Shown here piece after piece: positions 17,278-24,803 of a DNA stretch of 50,553 nucleotides. The stretch is from contig JACPPR010000073.1 in assembly GCA_016190895.1 (NCBI GenBank), forward strand, positions 1 to 50,553. Reading direction: 5' to 3'. Position 1 is the stretch's first letter; every line of letters starts with the position of its first letter. A program made the position numbers and the translations under genes. The stretch is from Chloroflexota bacterium. GTDB taxonomy: Bacteria; Chloroflexota; Dehalococcoidia; Dehalococcoidales; UBA2162. The notes below the pieces were generated by a model. That model had not been told where the DNA came from. It searched no databases and worked only from the letters and a program-made list of their open reading frames with translations.

Positions 17278-17380
17278 CGCTCCGATTTTTGCGAACAAAT
17301 CTCACCTCGTCATTATGAGATCGCCGGCCGAAGGACTCGCAGTCTGTCAGGCCGATTCTATCGACATCACAAATAAATTA

Positions 17381-17430
17381 TAGGGGCAGGCCTTGTGCCT
17401 GCCCAGGGCGACCTCAATGGTCGCCCCTAC
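17381..17430. repeat. Double-hairpin taggggc repeat upstream of bioB
   Basis: GGGCAGGC / GCCTGCCC then GGGCGACC / GGTCGCCC, enclosed by taggggc and gccccta. It is open in the bioB frame and would add spurious residues if the longest ORF were annotated. Confidence 0.7.
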
Positions 17431-17464
17431 ACCTATTTCGTCGCAATGGCAGACGGAATCAGAA

Positions 17465-17494
17465 TTGACATTACCTTGTGGCGGTATATACAAT
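17465..17494 (+). promoter_or_regulatory. Promoter of bioB, apparently leaderless
   Basis: TTGACA (17465-17470), 18-base spacer, TACAAT (17489-17494). The bioB ATG starts 9 bases after the -10, the same geometry as ribD. No BirA-type operator was recognised. Confidence 0.55.
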
Positions 17495-17502
17495 TATTCA
17501 GT

Positions 17503-18489
17503 ATGCATATCGATGAATTATCCGGTCTGTCTATAGATGGGAAGCAGCTCACCCGGGAACAGTGCCGGGCAGTGTTGCAATGTCCCGATGAAGACCTGAT
17601 GTTGCTGCTCCATCAAGCCTACAAGGTGCGGCATCATTATTTTGGCAATCACGTCCATGTCCAGGTGCTGAGAAACGCCAAGAGCGGGCTGTGCGCCGAG
17701 GACTGCCGTTACTGCTCTCAATCGCGGGTTTCGCAGGCGCCCATCGAGAAATACCCCCTTGTTTCAAAGGAAGCTCTGTTGACCGAAGCTCAAAAAGCTG
17801 CCCAAATCAAAGCGACCCGCTTTTGTATCTCGACCAGCGGCACCCGCCCCAGCGAAGCTGAAATCGACCGGCTCTGTGATACCATCAAGACCATCAAGAA
17901 GGAGACCGGTCTGCCGTTATGCGCCACTCTTGGCCTGCTGACCGAAAGCCAGGCACAACGTTTGAAGGCTGCCGGACTGGACAGAGTGAACCATAACCTC
18001 AATACCAGCCGCCGGTATTATGGAGATATATGCACCACTCACACTTTCCAGGAGCGACTCGATACCGTTGCCCGCTGCCAGGCGGCCGGTCTGGAGATAT
18101 GCTGCGGCGGCATCGTGGGGCAGGGTGAGACAGACGCTGATATTATCGATTTGCTGTTGAGCATAAGGGAAATCAGACCCCAGGCAGTGCCGGTTAACTT
18201 TCTCGTTCCCATCGAGGGGACGCCCTTTGGCGGGCTGGATACCGGTTTAAACCCCCGGAAGTGCCTGAAGATTCTCTGCCTGGCTCGTTTTCTCAATCCC
18301 GCCAGTGAAGTGCGGGCGGCCGGGGGGTGGGAATACCACCTGCGGGAGCTTAAGCCGCTGGCCCTCTACCCCGCTGACTCTATTTTTGTCACCGGCTATC
18401 TCACTACCGGCGGGACATCGGTCGGTGAAGTCTGCACTATGATTGCGGATATGGGTTTTGAATCGACTATCGAAGACCTCGGCGACTAG
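17503..18489 (+). CDS. bioB: Biotin synthase
   Basis: 328 aa radical-SAM enzyme inserting sulfur into dethiobiotin. The radical-SAM cluster motif is GLCAEDCRYCSQS. Other hallmarks are CISTSGTRPSEAE, LGLLTESQAQRLKAAGLDRVNHNLNTS, CCGGIVGQGETDADIIDLL, PVNFLVPIEGTPFGG and the C-terminal FVTGYLTTGGTSVGEV. ATG 17503 is chosen: the frame is open back to 17395, but that part is repeat and promoter DNA, and BioB proteins start near here. Before the insertion element arrived, bioF followed about 115 bases downstream. Confidence 0.95.
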   Translation: MHIDELSGLSIDGKQLTREQCRAVLQCPDEDLMLLLHQAYKVRHHYFGNHVHVQVLRNAKSGLCAEDCRYCSQSRVSQAPIEKYPLVSKEALLTEAQKAAQIKATRFCISTSGTRPSEAEIDRLCDTIKTIKKETGLPLCATLGLLTESQAQRLKAAGLDRVNHNLNTSRRYYGDICTTHTFQERLDTVARCQAAGLEICCGGIVGQGETDADIIDLLLSIREIRPQAVPVNFLVPIEGTPFGGLDTGLNPRKCLKILCLARFLNPASEVRAAGGWEYHLRELKPLALYPADSIFVTGYLTTGGTSVGEVCTMIADMGFESTIEDLGD

Positions 18490-18537
18490 CATGGTGCTGA
18501 AGAGACCCTCTTTTTGTAGGTATCCCCCTTTGAAAAA

Positions 18538-18560
18538 GGCACTAATATACTTGACACAGT
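18538..18560. repeat. Left terminal inverted repeat of the IS
   Basis: 23 bases pairing with 20618-20640 except position 5 (C versus T). It carries the -35 hexamer TTGACA of the passenger-gene promoter. Confidence 0.9.
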
Positions 18561-18580
18561 GCCGAGAGGGGGAGTAGAAT
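18551..18580 (+). promoter_or_regulatory. IS-end promoter for the DUF3800 passenger gene
   Basis: TTGACA (18551-18556) inside the terminal repeat, 18-base spacer, TAGAAT (18575-18580). Confidence 0.6.
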
Positions 18581-18649
18581 TTGGATAAGTATACCATTAT
18601 CCGGGGGAGTCGTGGTAAATATCCATACAATGAGGGGAAGCATTTAATA

Positions 18650-19492
18650 GTGGCTGTAGAATACTTTACCTACGCTGATGAAAGTGGCTTGCAAGGGAGT
18701 CCGAAATATTGCTTAGTATTAGGCTTTATCGCAAGTCCTAGACAATGGGAAATCTTTAATCAAGAATGGGTAAAAGTACTCAAAAACTATGAAACCACTG
18801 AATTCCATGCTAAGGATTACTTCGGGCGTAACCCCCAAGGGAAACATGGGTTATACGATAGGTGGTCATTGGCAAAAGCCAGCACCTTTCTTGAAGCTCT
18901 TCTTTCTGTAGTAAAACCACGTCAACTATATCCCGTTGGTGGAGCAGTTGATGTTTCTGATTTTAATTCATTTACTCTTAGCGAAAGAAAATTCTTGACG
19001 GGTGGATTCATTAATAGGTCACGGGAATGGACTACGACAGGCGCTCCTTCCAAGCCGTATTATTTCGCAATGAATTACCTTGTGTCCGAAGCCCTATTCC
19101 ATGTTCCACCTGAAGTAGGAGTGCACTTTGTCTTTGATGAGCAAAATGTTCTCCAAGCACGCGCACAAGAAACTTTCAGAGAAACCGCAACCGTGGGACT
19201 GCTATCTGATGGTCAACGTACAGAACAAATGAAATCTGTCACTTTCATCCGGTCAGTAGACTCACCGGGGTTGCAACTAGCAGATATGTACTGTTACGCT
19301 TGGAATCGTCTTCTTACCAAGAACGAACAATCAGTGCAGGAGGGGATACTCCGAATTCTAGATGTACTCACGCCAAAAAAGGTAATTCTAGGTCAGCCTG
19401 GAATCCAAATATCTGACCGAGAATCGTTCCAGAAAATGTTAAGCAAACTTCCGCAAGATGTGCAGGATAGATTAAAGGCAAATAAATTATGA
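18650..19492 (+). CDS. DUF3800 family protein (IS passenger)
   Basis: About 280 aa from GTG 18650. The frame is open from TTG 18581, but that codon abuts the -10 of the terminal-repeat promoter and would not be transcribed. The N-terminus has the family signature FTYADESG (an Asp-Glu-Ser strand), the middle ETTEFHAKDYFG and HFVFDEQN, and the C-terminal part SPGLQLADMYCYAWNRL with the conserved LQLAD. DUF3800 is, from memory, an RNase H-like fold with acidic catalytic-type residues; its role is unproven. Being inside the IS boundaries, it is cargo: perhaps a nuclease-like or defence-like accessory that travels with the element. Confidence 0.83.
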   Translation: MAVEYFTYADESGLQGSPKYCLVLGFIASPRQWEIFNQEWVKVLKNYETTEFHAKDYFGRNPQGKHGLYDRWSLAKASTFLEALLSVVKPRQLYPVGGAVDVSDFNSFTLSERKFLTGGFINRSREWTTTGAPSKPYYFAMNYLVSEALFHVPPEVGVHFVFDEQNVLQARAQETFRETATVGLLSDGQRTEQMKSVTFIRSVDSPGLQLADMYCYAWNRLLTKNEQSVQEGILRILDVLTPKKVILGQPGIQISDRESFQKMLSKLPQDVQDRLKANKL

Positions 19493-19632
19493 ATCTTTAT
19501 TCTGCTTATGCTCCTGTTGCCTCTTCGGAGCAGCCACAATCTTCTTTGCCAATTCCCGAAACCGCCCGAAGGGAGTTTCACCCTTCGGCTCGGTCCTTTC
19601 CTTTGATTCCTTTTTCACGTCTCTTACCTCTC

Positions 19633-20568
19633 TTACGCTTGCGTCGTACCCCCAATAAGCTCATTGTAGGTCAAACGCTTGCCAGTAATCCCACTTACCA
19701 CGCCCTGAAAGCGGTCGGCATCGTCAGTCTTATGGGTGTTGAAGCGGAAAGTTTCCTCGTCAAGATAGCGGAACAGGTGGGCGGGTTCGATGTTGACGTA
19801 AGTCCCTCTGATAGCCCGCTTCAAGAGACTCCAAAAGTTCTCGATTCCGTTAGTGTGAACGTGTCCATTCACGTAGGCTTTGGCGTGGTCAATAACCTCA
19901 TGGACATATTCCTTGTCCAAATCGTTGTAGGGAGCAAGGGCATCGGTCAGAAGATTGCTACCTTGCTTTACATCTTCACGCACGGCTGGCGGAATAGTCT
20001 GACGACTGGTATCGGCGATTATCTTGGCTTTAACTTTGCCCCGGCCCCGCTCCAAGAGTCCCATGACGATAACCTTGCCAACGCCACCACGACCTTGAAT
20101 AATTGCCTCTCTCTTAGCTTTGTGCATATTACGAGCCTTGCCGCCTATGTATGTCTCATCCGCTTCTACAGTGCCCGACAGCTTGCCATTGTCATTGCTT
20201 CCCATTGCCAGGCGGATTCTGTGAAGCATGAACCAAGCTGTCTTTTGAGTGACACCGAGATTCCGGGCGATTTCATAGGAACTAACGCCGTTCTTGGCAT
20301 TGGCTATCATCCAGATAGCGGCCAGCCACTTGTCCAGACCGATAGGGCTATCCTCAAAGATTGTGCCCACCTTAACCGAGAATTGACGCTTAGGATGTTG
20401 ACCTTTGCATTCCCATATCCGGCGTGTCTTGATAAATCTTACATCAGTGCTTCCGCAGGTAGGGCAAGCCACGCCATCATGCCAGCGCAACTTAACCACA
20501 AAGTCGAGACAGACATCGGGGTCACGAAAGTATTTGATTGCTTCGATAAGAGTAGTTGGTTCGTTCAT
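19633..20568 (-). CDS. IS1595 family transposase
   Basis: 311 aa. An N-terminal zinc-ribbon is followed by a catalytic DDE-type core. The ribbon reads ACPTCGSTDVRFIKTRR and WECKGQHPKRQFS (C-x2-C...C). A helix-turn-helix follows (VSSYEIARNLGVTQKTAWFMLHRIR). The core has GTVEADETYIGGKARN (first Asp), LLTDALAPYNDL (second Asp) and HTNGIENFWSLLKRAIRGTY (the family's N/H-x-E-x2-W motif), closing with FRFNTHK. This is the DDE/N arrangement of ISXO2/IS1595 transposases and appears full length. ATG 20568 has GGAG upstream and a TTGACA-N17-TATTAT promoter starting in the right terminal repeat. Confidence 0.95.
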   Translation of the reverse strand: MNEPTTLIEAIKYFRDPDVCLDFVVKLRWHDGVACPTCGSTDVRFIKTRRIWECKGQHPKRQFSVKVGTIFEDSPIGLDKWLAAIWMIANAKNGVSSYEIARNLGVTQKTAWFMLHRIRLAMGSNDNGKLSGTVEADETYIGGKARNMHKAKREAIIQGRGGVGKVIVMGLLERGRGKVKAKIIADTSRQTIPPAVREDVKQGSNLLTDALAPYNDLDKEYVHEVIDHAKAYVNGHVHTNGIENFWSLLKRAIRGTYVNIEPAHLFRYLDEETFRFNTHKTDDADRFQGVVSGITGKRLTYNELIGGTTQA

Positions 20569-20598
20569 TGCTATGCTCCATTTCTCACTTACAGATAT

Positions 20599-20627
20599 AT
20601 AATAGCACAGCTAAGTTACTGTGTCAA
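20599..20627 (-). promoter_or_regulatory. IS-end promoter for the transposase
   Basis: On the minus strand TTGACA (20622-20627) lies inside the right terminal repeat, then a 17-base spacer and TATTAT (20599-20604). It mirrors the promoter at the left end. Confidence 0.65.
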
Positions 20628-20640
20628 GTATATTAATGCC
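20618..20640. repeat. Right terminal inverted repeat of the IS
   Basis: Partner of 18538-18560, one mismatch in 23. It is followed directly by the second copy of the TTGAAAAA target duplication. Confidence 0.9.
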
Positions 20641-20715
20641 TTGAAAAAGGGGGACTAAGGGGGATTTTCGGTTCTGAAATCCCTCTTAATCTCCCTTTAC
20701 GAAAGGGAGAAAGAC

Positions 20716-21933
20716 GTGTTTGGATTATGCTGTATGTATGATAATGCTGAGCAAGAACTAGCTTCCCTGGAAGAGCGGGGACTATTACGCGACCTGCAGG
20801 CTCTGCCTGAAACCGGCGGCAAGATAGTCATCGAGGGCAAAAAGGTACTCAATTTCTCCTCCAACGACTATATGGGCCTGGCCAGGGACCAGCGCCTCAA
20901 AGAGGCGGCGGTCGAAGCGGTCAGCCGCTATGGCTGCGGCGCGACGGCCTCAAGGCTTTTGGCCGGGCATCTGACGCTTCATGAGGAGCTTGAGTCCGAC
21001 CTGTCAAGAATGATGGATACAGACGCGGCTCTCGTCTTCGGCAGTGGTTTTTTGACTAACCTGGGCGTGCTCTCGTCACTGGCTGGCCCCGGAGACCACG
21101 TTTTCTCCGACCGTTTGAATCACGCCAGCTTAATCGATGGCATCCGTCTCAGCCGTGCCCACTGCTATCGCTACCGGCATAAGGATATGGCTCACCTTGA
21201 AGACCTTCTGAAGAAGAGCCAGGATACACCAGGCAAGCGGATTATCGTCTCCGAGTCTGTCTTTAGCATGGACGGTGATATCGCCCCATTGAAGGAGTTG
21301 TCCGAGCTGGCCAGTCGCTATCATGCTATGTTGATAATCGATGAGGCTCACGCTATCGGGGTTTTCGGCCGGCAGGGCGGGGGCGTCTGCCGTATTCCCG
21401 GCCGTGAAATCCAGCCCGATGTGATTATCGGCACCTTGAGCAAGGCTCTGGGCGGTTATGGAGGTTTCGTTGCCTGCTCGGTGTCGGTGCGCCGGCTCCT
21501 CATAAATAAAGCACGCTCTTTTATTTACAGCACCGGCTTGCCGCCAGCCTGTCTCGGCAGCGCCCGTGCGGCGGTGCGCATCATTACCTCAGAACCAGAA
21601 CCAGGCACAACTCTACTAGAAAAAGCACGGCGCTTCCACAGCTTGCTGACTCAGCACAGTTTGAAAATGCCCGATTTCGAGTCACAGATTTTGCCCATCA
21701 TCGTCGGAGGCAACGAAGATGTGATGCGTTTTTCCGAATCCCTATCGCGCAAAGGATTGCTCGTGAAGGGAGTCCGCCCGCCGACCGTGCCGCCCGGGAC
21801 GGCGCGGGTGCGCCTTTCCTTGACCCTCTCGATGACTGATTCGGCTCTGGAACAGGCTGCCTGCGCAATAGCTGAAGCAGCGGAGGAGGTGGGAATAGCT
21901 TTGCATGGTTCCACCGGAGTCACCACGCAGTGA
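20716..21933 (+). CDS. bioF: 8-Amino-7-oxononanoate synthase
   Basis: 405 aa PLP enzyme condensing pimeloyl thioester with alanine, the first step of the biotin ring pathway. Motifs: FSSNDYMGLARD, GCGATASRLLAGHLTLHEELE, FGSGFLTNLGVLSSLAG, DEAHAIGVFGRQGGG and the PLP-lysine GTLSKALGGYGGF. Start: GTG 20716 follows GGGAGA by about 6 bases; ATG 20734 is the alternative. It overlaps bioD by 4 bases. The IS lies 75 bases upstream, so bioFDA may be cut off from the bioB promoter; read-through from the element is not evident. Confidence 0.95.
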   Translation: MFGLCCMYDNAEQELASLEERGLLRDLQALPETGGKIVIEGKKVLNFSSNDYMGLARDQRLKEAAVEAVSRYGCGATASRLLAGHLTLHEELESDLSRMMDTDAALVFGSGFLTNLGVLSSLAGPGDHVFSDRLNHASLIDGIRLSRAHCYRYRHKDMAHLEDLLKKSQDTPGKRIIVSESVFSMDGDIAPLKELSELASRYHAMLIIDEAHAIGVFGRQGGGVCRIPGREIQPDVIIGTLSKALGGYGGFVACSVSVRRLLINKARSFIYSTGLPPACLGSARAAVRIITSEPEPGTTLLEKARRFHSLLTQHSLKMPDFESQILPIIVGGNEDVMRFSESLSRKGLLVKGVRPPTVPPGTARVRLSLTLSMTDSALEQAACAIAEAAEEVGIALHGSTGVTTQ

Positions 21934-22664
21934 GCCGGGGACTATTTATCACCGGAACTGACACAGGAATCGGCAAAACGGTTGTAACCGCTGGCATTCT
22001 GCGCTGGTTGCGCCGGCTGGGTGTGGACGCTGTGCCGTTGAAGCCTGTGCAGACAGGGGCGGGGTGGCGGGGCGGTGAGTTGATTTCTCCCGACCTTGAG
22101 TTCTGCCTCTCCGTCGCCGGCATCCGGCCGGCCTTGGGTGAGGCGAGGTTGATGTCGCCTTACACTTATGAGCCGGCCTGCTCGCCGCATCTTGCTGGCA
22201 GGCTCACCGATAATTACGCCGAAATACCGATGATTGTGCGGTGTGCCGAAATGCTGTTGAGCCAACATCAGGCAATCGTGGTGGAAGGAGCGGGGGGTGT
22301 TCTCGTACCTTTGAACGAAAAGGAAACGATGCTGGATTTGATGGTGGCGTTGGGTTACCCGGTCGTGCTTGTGGCACGCTCCGGTCTGGGCACGATCAAC
22401 CACACATTACTCTCCTTGGTCGTGTTGCGGGCCACCGGACTGAATGTGCTCGGTGTGGTCTTTAACCATACCGGGCTGCCGGAGACTGAAAACCGGTTTA
22501 TCGAAGTGGATAACCCTGAGACCATTGCCAGCTTTGGCGGGGTGCGCGTTTTGGGGAAACTGCGGTACTTTGACAGCCTGAATCCGGAAAAGCTAGACGC
22601 CTGGCAGTGTTTAGAGACGGATATTCCCGGACGCTGGACCATTCTGGAAGAATTGAATCGATAA
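21930..22664 (+). CDS. bioD: Dethiobiotin synthetase
   Basis: 244 aa ATP-dependent ligase closing the ureido ring. The P-loop GTDTGIGKTVVTAGIL is at the N-terminus, KPVQTGA binds substrate, and EGAGGVLVPL and NHTLLSLVVLRATGLNVLGVVFN complete the family pattern. GTG 21930 overlaps the bioF stop (GTGA), implying translational coupling. Its own stop shares a base with the bioA start (TAATG). Confidence 0.95.
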   Translation: MSRGLFITGTDTGIGKTVVTAGILRWLRRLGVDAVPLKPVQTGAGWRGGELISPDLEFCLSVAGIRPALGEARLMSPYTYEPACSPHLAGRLTDNYAEIPMIVRCAEMLLSQHQAIVVEGAGGVLVPLNEKETMLDLMVALGYPVVLVARSGLGTINHTLLSLVVLRATGLNVLGVVFNHTGLPETENRFIEVDNPETIASFGGVRVLGKLRYFDSLNPEKLDAWQCLETDIPGRWTILEELNR

Positions 22665-24016
22665 TGGATTACAAAACTTTACATGAACTCGATATCAAAT
22701 ACCTGTGGCACCCCTGCACCGAAATTAACAGCTTCGAGCAGATGGACTTCCCCATCGTCGAGAAGGCTAAAGGAGTTTATCTTTATGAGGTCGGCGGACG
22801 TCCGCTGCTCGATGGCATAGCCTCCTGGTGGTGTGTCAATCTCGGTCACGGCCACCCCCGGCTCATCGAGGCTATCCGGGAGCAGGCCGGCCAACTGCAA
22901 CACGCTATTCTCGGGGGAATGTCCCACCCGAACGCCATTAAATTAGCTGAACAGCTGGCCCGGCTTGCCCCGGGTGACCTCTCCCATTCGTTCTTTGCCA
23001 GTGACGGCGCTTCTGCGGTAGAGGCTGCCCTGAAGATAGCCGTCCAATACTGGGCGAATCTCGGCGAGAATAACCGGGTCAATTTTGTCGGCCTTGAGGA
23101 GGGCTATCACGGAGATACCCTCGGGGCGATGGGCGTCGGCTATGTCGAGGCTTTTCATAGGGACTACAAGTATGTCGTCCGCCCCGCCTATCACGCCTTG
23201 TCGCCGCACTGCCTCCAGTGTCCCAACGGCAAGGAGCCGGAGACCTGTGACACCGAGTGTTTTGATTCTATGGACGAAATCCTGCATGAGTATCACAGTG
23301 ATATTGCAGCGGTCATAGTCGAACCCCTCTGTCAGGCGGCCGCCGGCATCCGCATTTACCCCGAAGAATACTTGCGTCGTTTGCGCAAGCTGTGCGATGA
23401 ACACAGCCTGATTATGATTGCCGATGAAATAGCCGTGGGTTTCGGCCGCACCGGCTCTATGTTCGCCTGTGAACGGGCGGGCATCGTGCCTGATATTATG
23501 ACGGTGGGGAAGGGCATCACCGGAGGCTATATGCCTTTGAGCGCGGCGGTTGTCAGCGACACTATCTACAATTCGTTCCGCAATACCGGTGACGGGCGGG
23601 ACCTGTCCCGAGCGGGTTCGAGGGATAAGACTTTTTATCACAGCCATACATTCGGCGGCAATCCGATTATCACCGGGCTGGCCCTGGCCGCCATCGAGAC
23701 CTACGAAAAGGAAAAGGTGCTGGACAAATGCCAGCCCAGAATCAAGCAGCTCGAGCAGGGGATGCTCCGGCTGGGCAAGACACTCGGTGGTAGTTCGAAG
23801 GTGCGGGCGCTGGGTATGATGGCGGTCATCGAGATAGATGACGCCAATGGCGGGGCGGGGCGGGCTTCCCGTATCGTGCGCAAGGCTTACGAACTGGGGC
23901 TGTTTCTCCGTCCCCGGGGGCGGGCCGTCTATCTCTGGCCGCCCCTGGTCATCACCGAAGCCGAGCTTGACCTGATGCTCTCGATTCTTGAGGAAGCCAT
24001 CGAACAGACGGAATAG
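22664..24016 (+). CDS. bioA: Adenosylmethionine-8-amino-7-oxononanoate aminotransferase
   Basis: 450 aa class-III PLP aminotransferase making 7,8-diaminopelargonate. Motifs: WHPCTEINSFEQ, ASWWCVNLGHGHP, FFASDGASAVEAALKIA, EGYHGDTLGAMGVG, IADEIAVGFGRTG and the PLP-lysine MTVGKGITGGYMPL. A Cys-rich insert (HCLQCPNGKEPETCDTECF) is also seen in clostridial-type BioA. The start is ATG 22664 (TAATG overlap with bioD), not the in-frame upstream codon at 22607. BioC/BioH or BioW for the pimeloyl precursor are not in the window. Confidence 0.95.
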   Translation: MDYKTLHELDIKYLWHPCTEINSFEQMDFPIVEKAKGVYLYEVGGRPLLDGIASWWCVNLGHGHPRLIEAIREQAGQLQHAILGGMSHPNAIKLAEQLARLAPGDLSHSFFASDGASAVEAALKIAVQYWANLGENNRVNFVGLEEGYHGDTLGAMGVGYVEAFHRDYKYVVRPAYHALSPHCLQCPNGKEPETCDTECFDSMDEILHEYHSDIAAVIVEPLCQAAAGIRIYPEEYLRRLRKLCDEHSLIMIADEIAVGFGRTGSMFACERAGIVPDIMTVGKGITGGYMPLSAAVVSDTIYNSFRNTGDGRDLSRAGSRDKTFYHSHTFGGNPIITGLALAAIETYEKEKVLDKCQPRIKQLEQGMLRLGKTLGGSSKVRALGMMAVIEIDDANGGAGRASRIVRKAYELGLFLRPRGRAVYLWPPLVITEAELDLMLSILEEAIEQTE

Positions 24017-24255
24017 GGTTTGCCGTGTCATTGCTACGAAATACCTCCTCTCCCCTTGCGGGAGAGGACTAAGGTGAGGGGTAATTTCATTTTTTGTGGC
24101 GCTGGTTGTCCCGTTGGTTGTCCCGCATGATAGCTTGCGAGCAGCCCTTAGTAGGCTTTAGGCTTTAGCCCCCCGAGTCGAAGAATTCACCTCCCTTCCC
24201 TTTTAGGGAAGAAAGGCAGGGAGACGGTCAGGTCAAGAAAAGGGGGCTCGTTTCC
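24017..24255. other. Intergenic repeats between bioA and tRNA-Val
   Basis: No gene. It contains a hairpin CTCTCCCC-ttgc-GGGAGAG (about 24050-24068), a direct repeat gttgtcccg (about 24106-24126), and a purine/pyrimidine hairpin CTTCCCTTTTAGGGAAG (about 24194-24210). Confidence 0.6.
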
Positions 24256-24284
24256 TTGACCTCAAGCTTCACATCTAGTAGAAT
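24256..24284 (+). promoter_or_regulatory. Promoter of tRNA-Val
   Basis: TTGACC (24256-24261), 17-base spacer, TAGAAT (24279-24284), placed so transcription begins a few bases before the mature tRNA. Confidence 0.7.
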
Positions 24285-24293
24285 TCTAAATGC

Positions 24294-24367
24294 GGGCGGT
24301 TAGCTCAGTTGGTTAGAGCACTGCGTTGACATCGCAGAGGCCACTGGTTCGAGCCCAGTATCGCCCA
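24294..24367 (+). tRNA. tRNA-Val(GAC)
   Basis: A full cloverleaf is visible. The acceptor stem GGGCGGT pairs with ATCGCCC (one G-T) and the D arm is GCTC...GAGC. The anticodon stem CTGCG/CGCAG has loop TTGACAT, giving anticodon GAC (Val). The T arm is ACTGG TTCGAGC CCAGT. The CCA end is not encoded (CCA only in part as CCCA). The mature 3' end is at 24367. Own promoter upstream and a terminator about 100 bases downstream. Confidence 0.97.
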
Positions 24368-24464
24368 GTTACTGTTCAATGCTTCGAATTGGCGCTGATG
24401 GTTACTTGCCCTAGAAAGCGGGCATTATGGATTCTGAACCGTAAACCGGCCCTGCGGACGGCAT

Positions 24465-24498
24465 GAGGAGAGCCAGACATGGCTCTCCTCTTTGTTTT
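24465..24498 (+). terminator. Rho-independent terminator after tRNA-Val
   Basis: A perfect 10-base stem GAGGAGAGCC / GGCTCTCCTC with loop AGACAT, followed by TTTGTTTT. Confidence 0.85.
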
Positions 24499-24803
24499 CT
24501 GCCTGAAACTAGCACCACCTGCAAAAAGACGGCACATTCAGTGTTTTTCCGATAGCGATGCGAAACAATCAATAGTTTCCCCGATATTTTTCTGCCGTTG
24601 GGCATCAATTCCCAATATTGTATAAGGGTATACCCCGACAAAGTATCATAAAAATAGGGTATGTCCCTGACAGTTTCCTTACAAAGAATACATACTTTCC
24701 CTGATAGCGCTATAGGCATATTCCCCATATTCTATATATAGTACTACTCCTGGCAACGTAACCGACAAGCGAGCGATGATATTGGAAATTGGGGAGGAAG
24801 TCT
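24499..24803. other. Upstream region of the molybdoenzyme operon
   Basis: 305 bases, AT-rich, no gene. It has repeated motifs tccctga-tag (about 24664 and 24700) and TATATA near 24735, which could be a -10 for the operon, but no convincing -35 was found. A redox- or molybdate-responsive site would be expected here; I could not identify one. Confidence 0.4.

Larger units (their letters stand above)
18538..20640. mobile_element. Complete IS1595-like insertion sequence with passenger gene
   Basis: 2103 bp. The ends match as inverted repeats over 23 positions with one mismatch (left begins GGCACTAATATACTTGACAC; the right end read inward begins GGCATTAATATACTTGACAC). Both flanks carry the 8-base duplication TTGAAAAA (18530-18537 and 20641-20648). 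GGC-type ends and 8-base duplications fit the IS1595 family, as does the transposase. Contents: a DUF3800 gene (+) and a transposase (-), convergent, each with a promoter rooted in its adjacent end. Removing the element restores a cccctt-ttgaaaaa-ggggg repeat between bioB and bioF. Confidence 0.93.

Noticed and set aside
17395-17502. Longer N-terminus for BioB
   Set aside because: This segment is repeat and promoter DNA; the promoter would lie inside the coding region and the residues do not match BioB.
19489-20658. 389-codon plus-strand open frame covering the transposase
   Set aside because: It is the antisense of the transposase, which has clear zinc-ribbon and DDE-type motifs, a ribosome site and a promoter; the plus frame has none.
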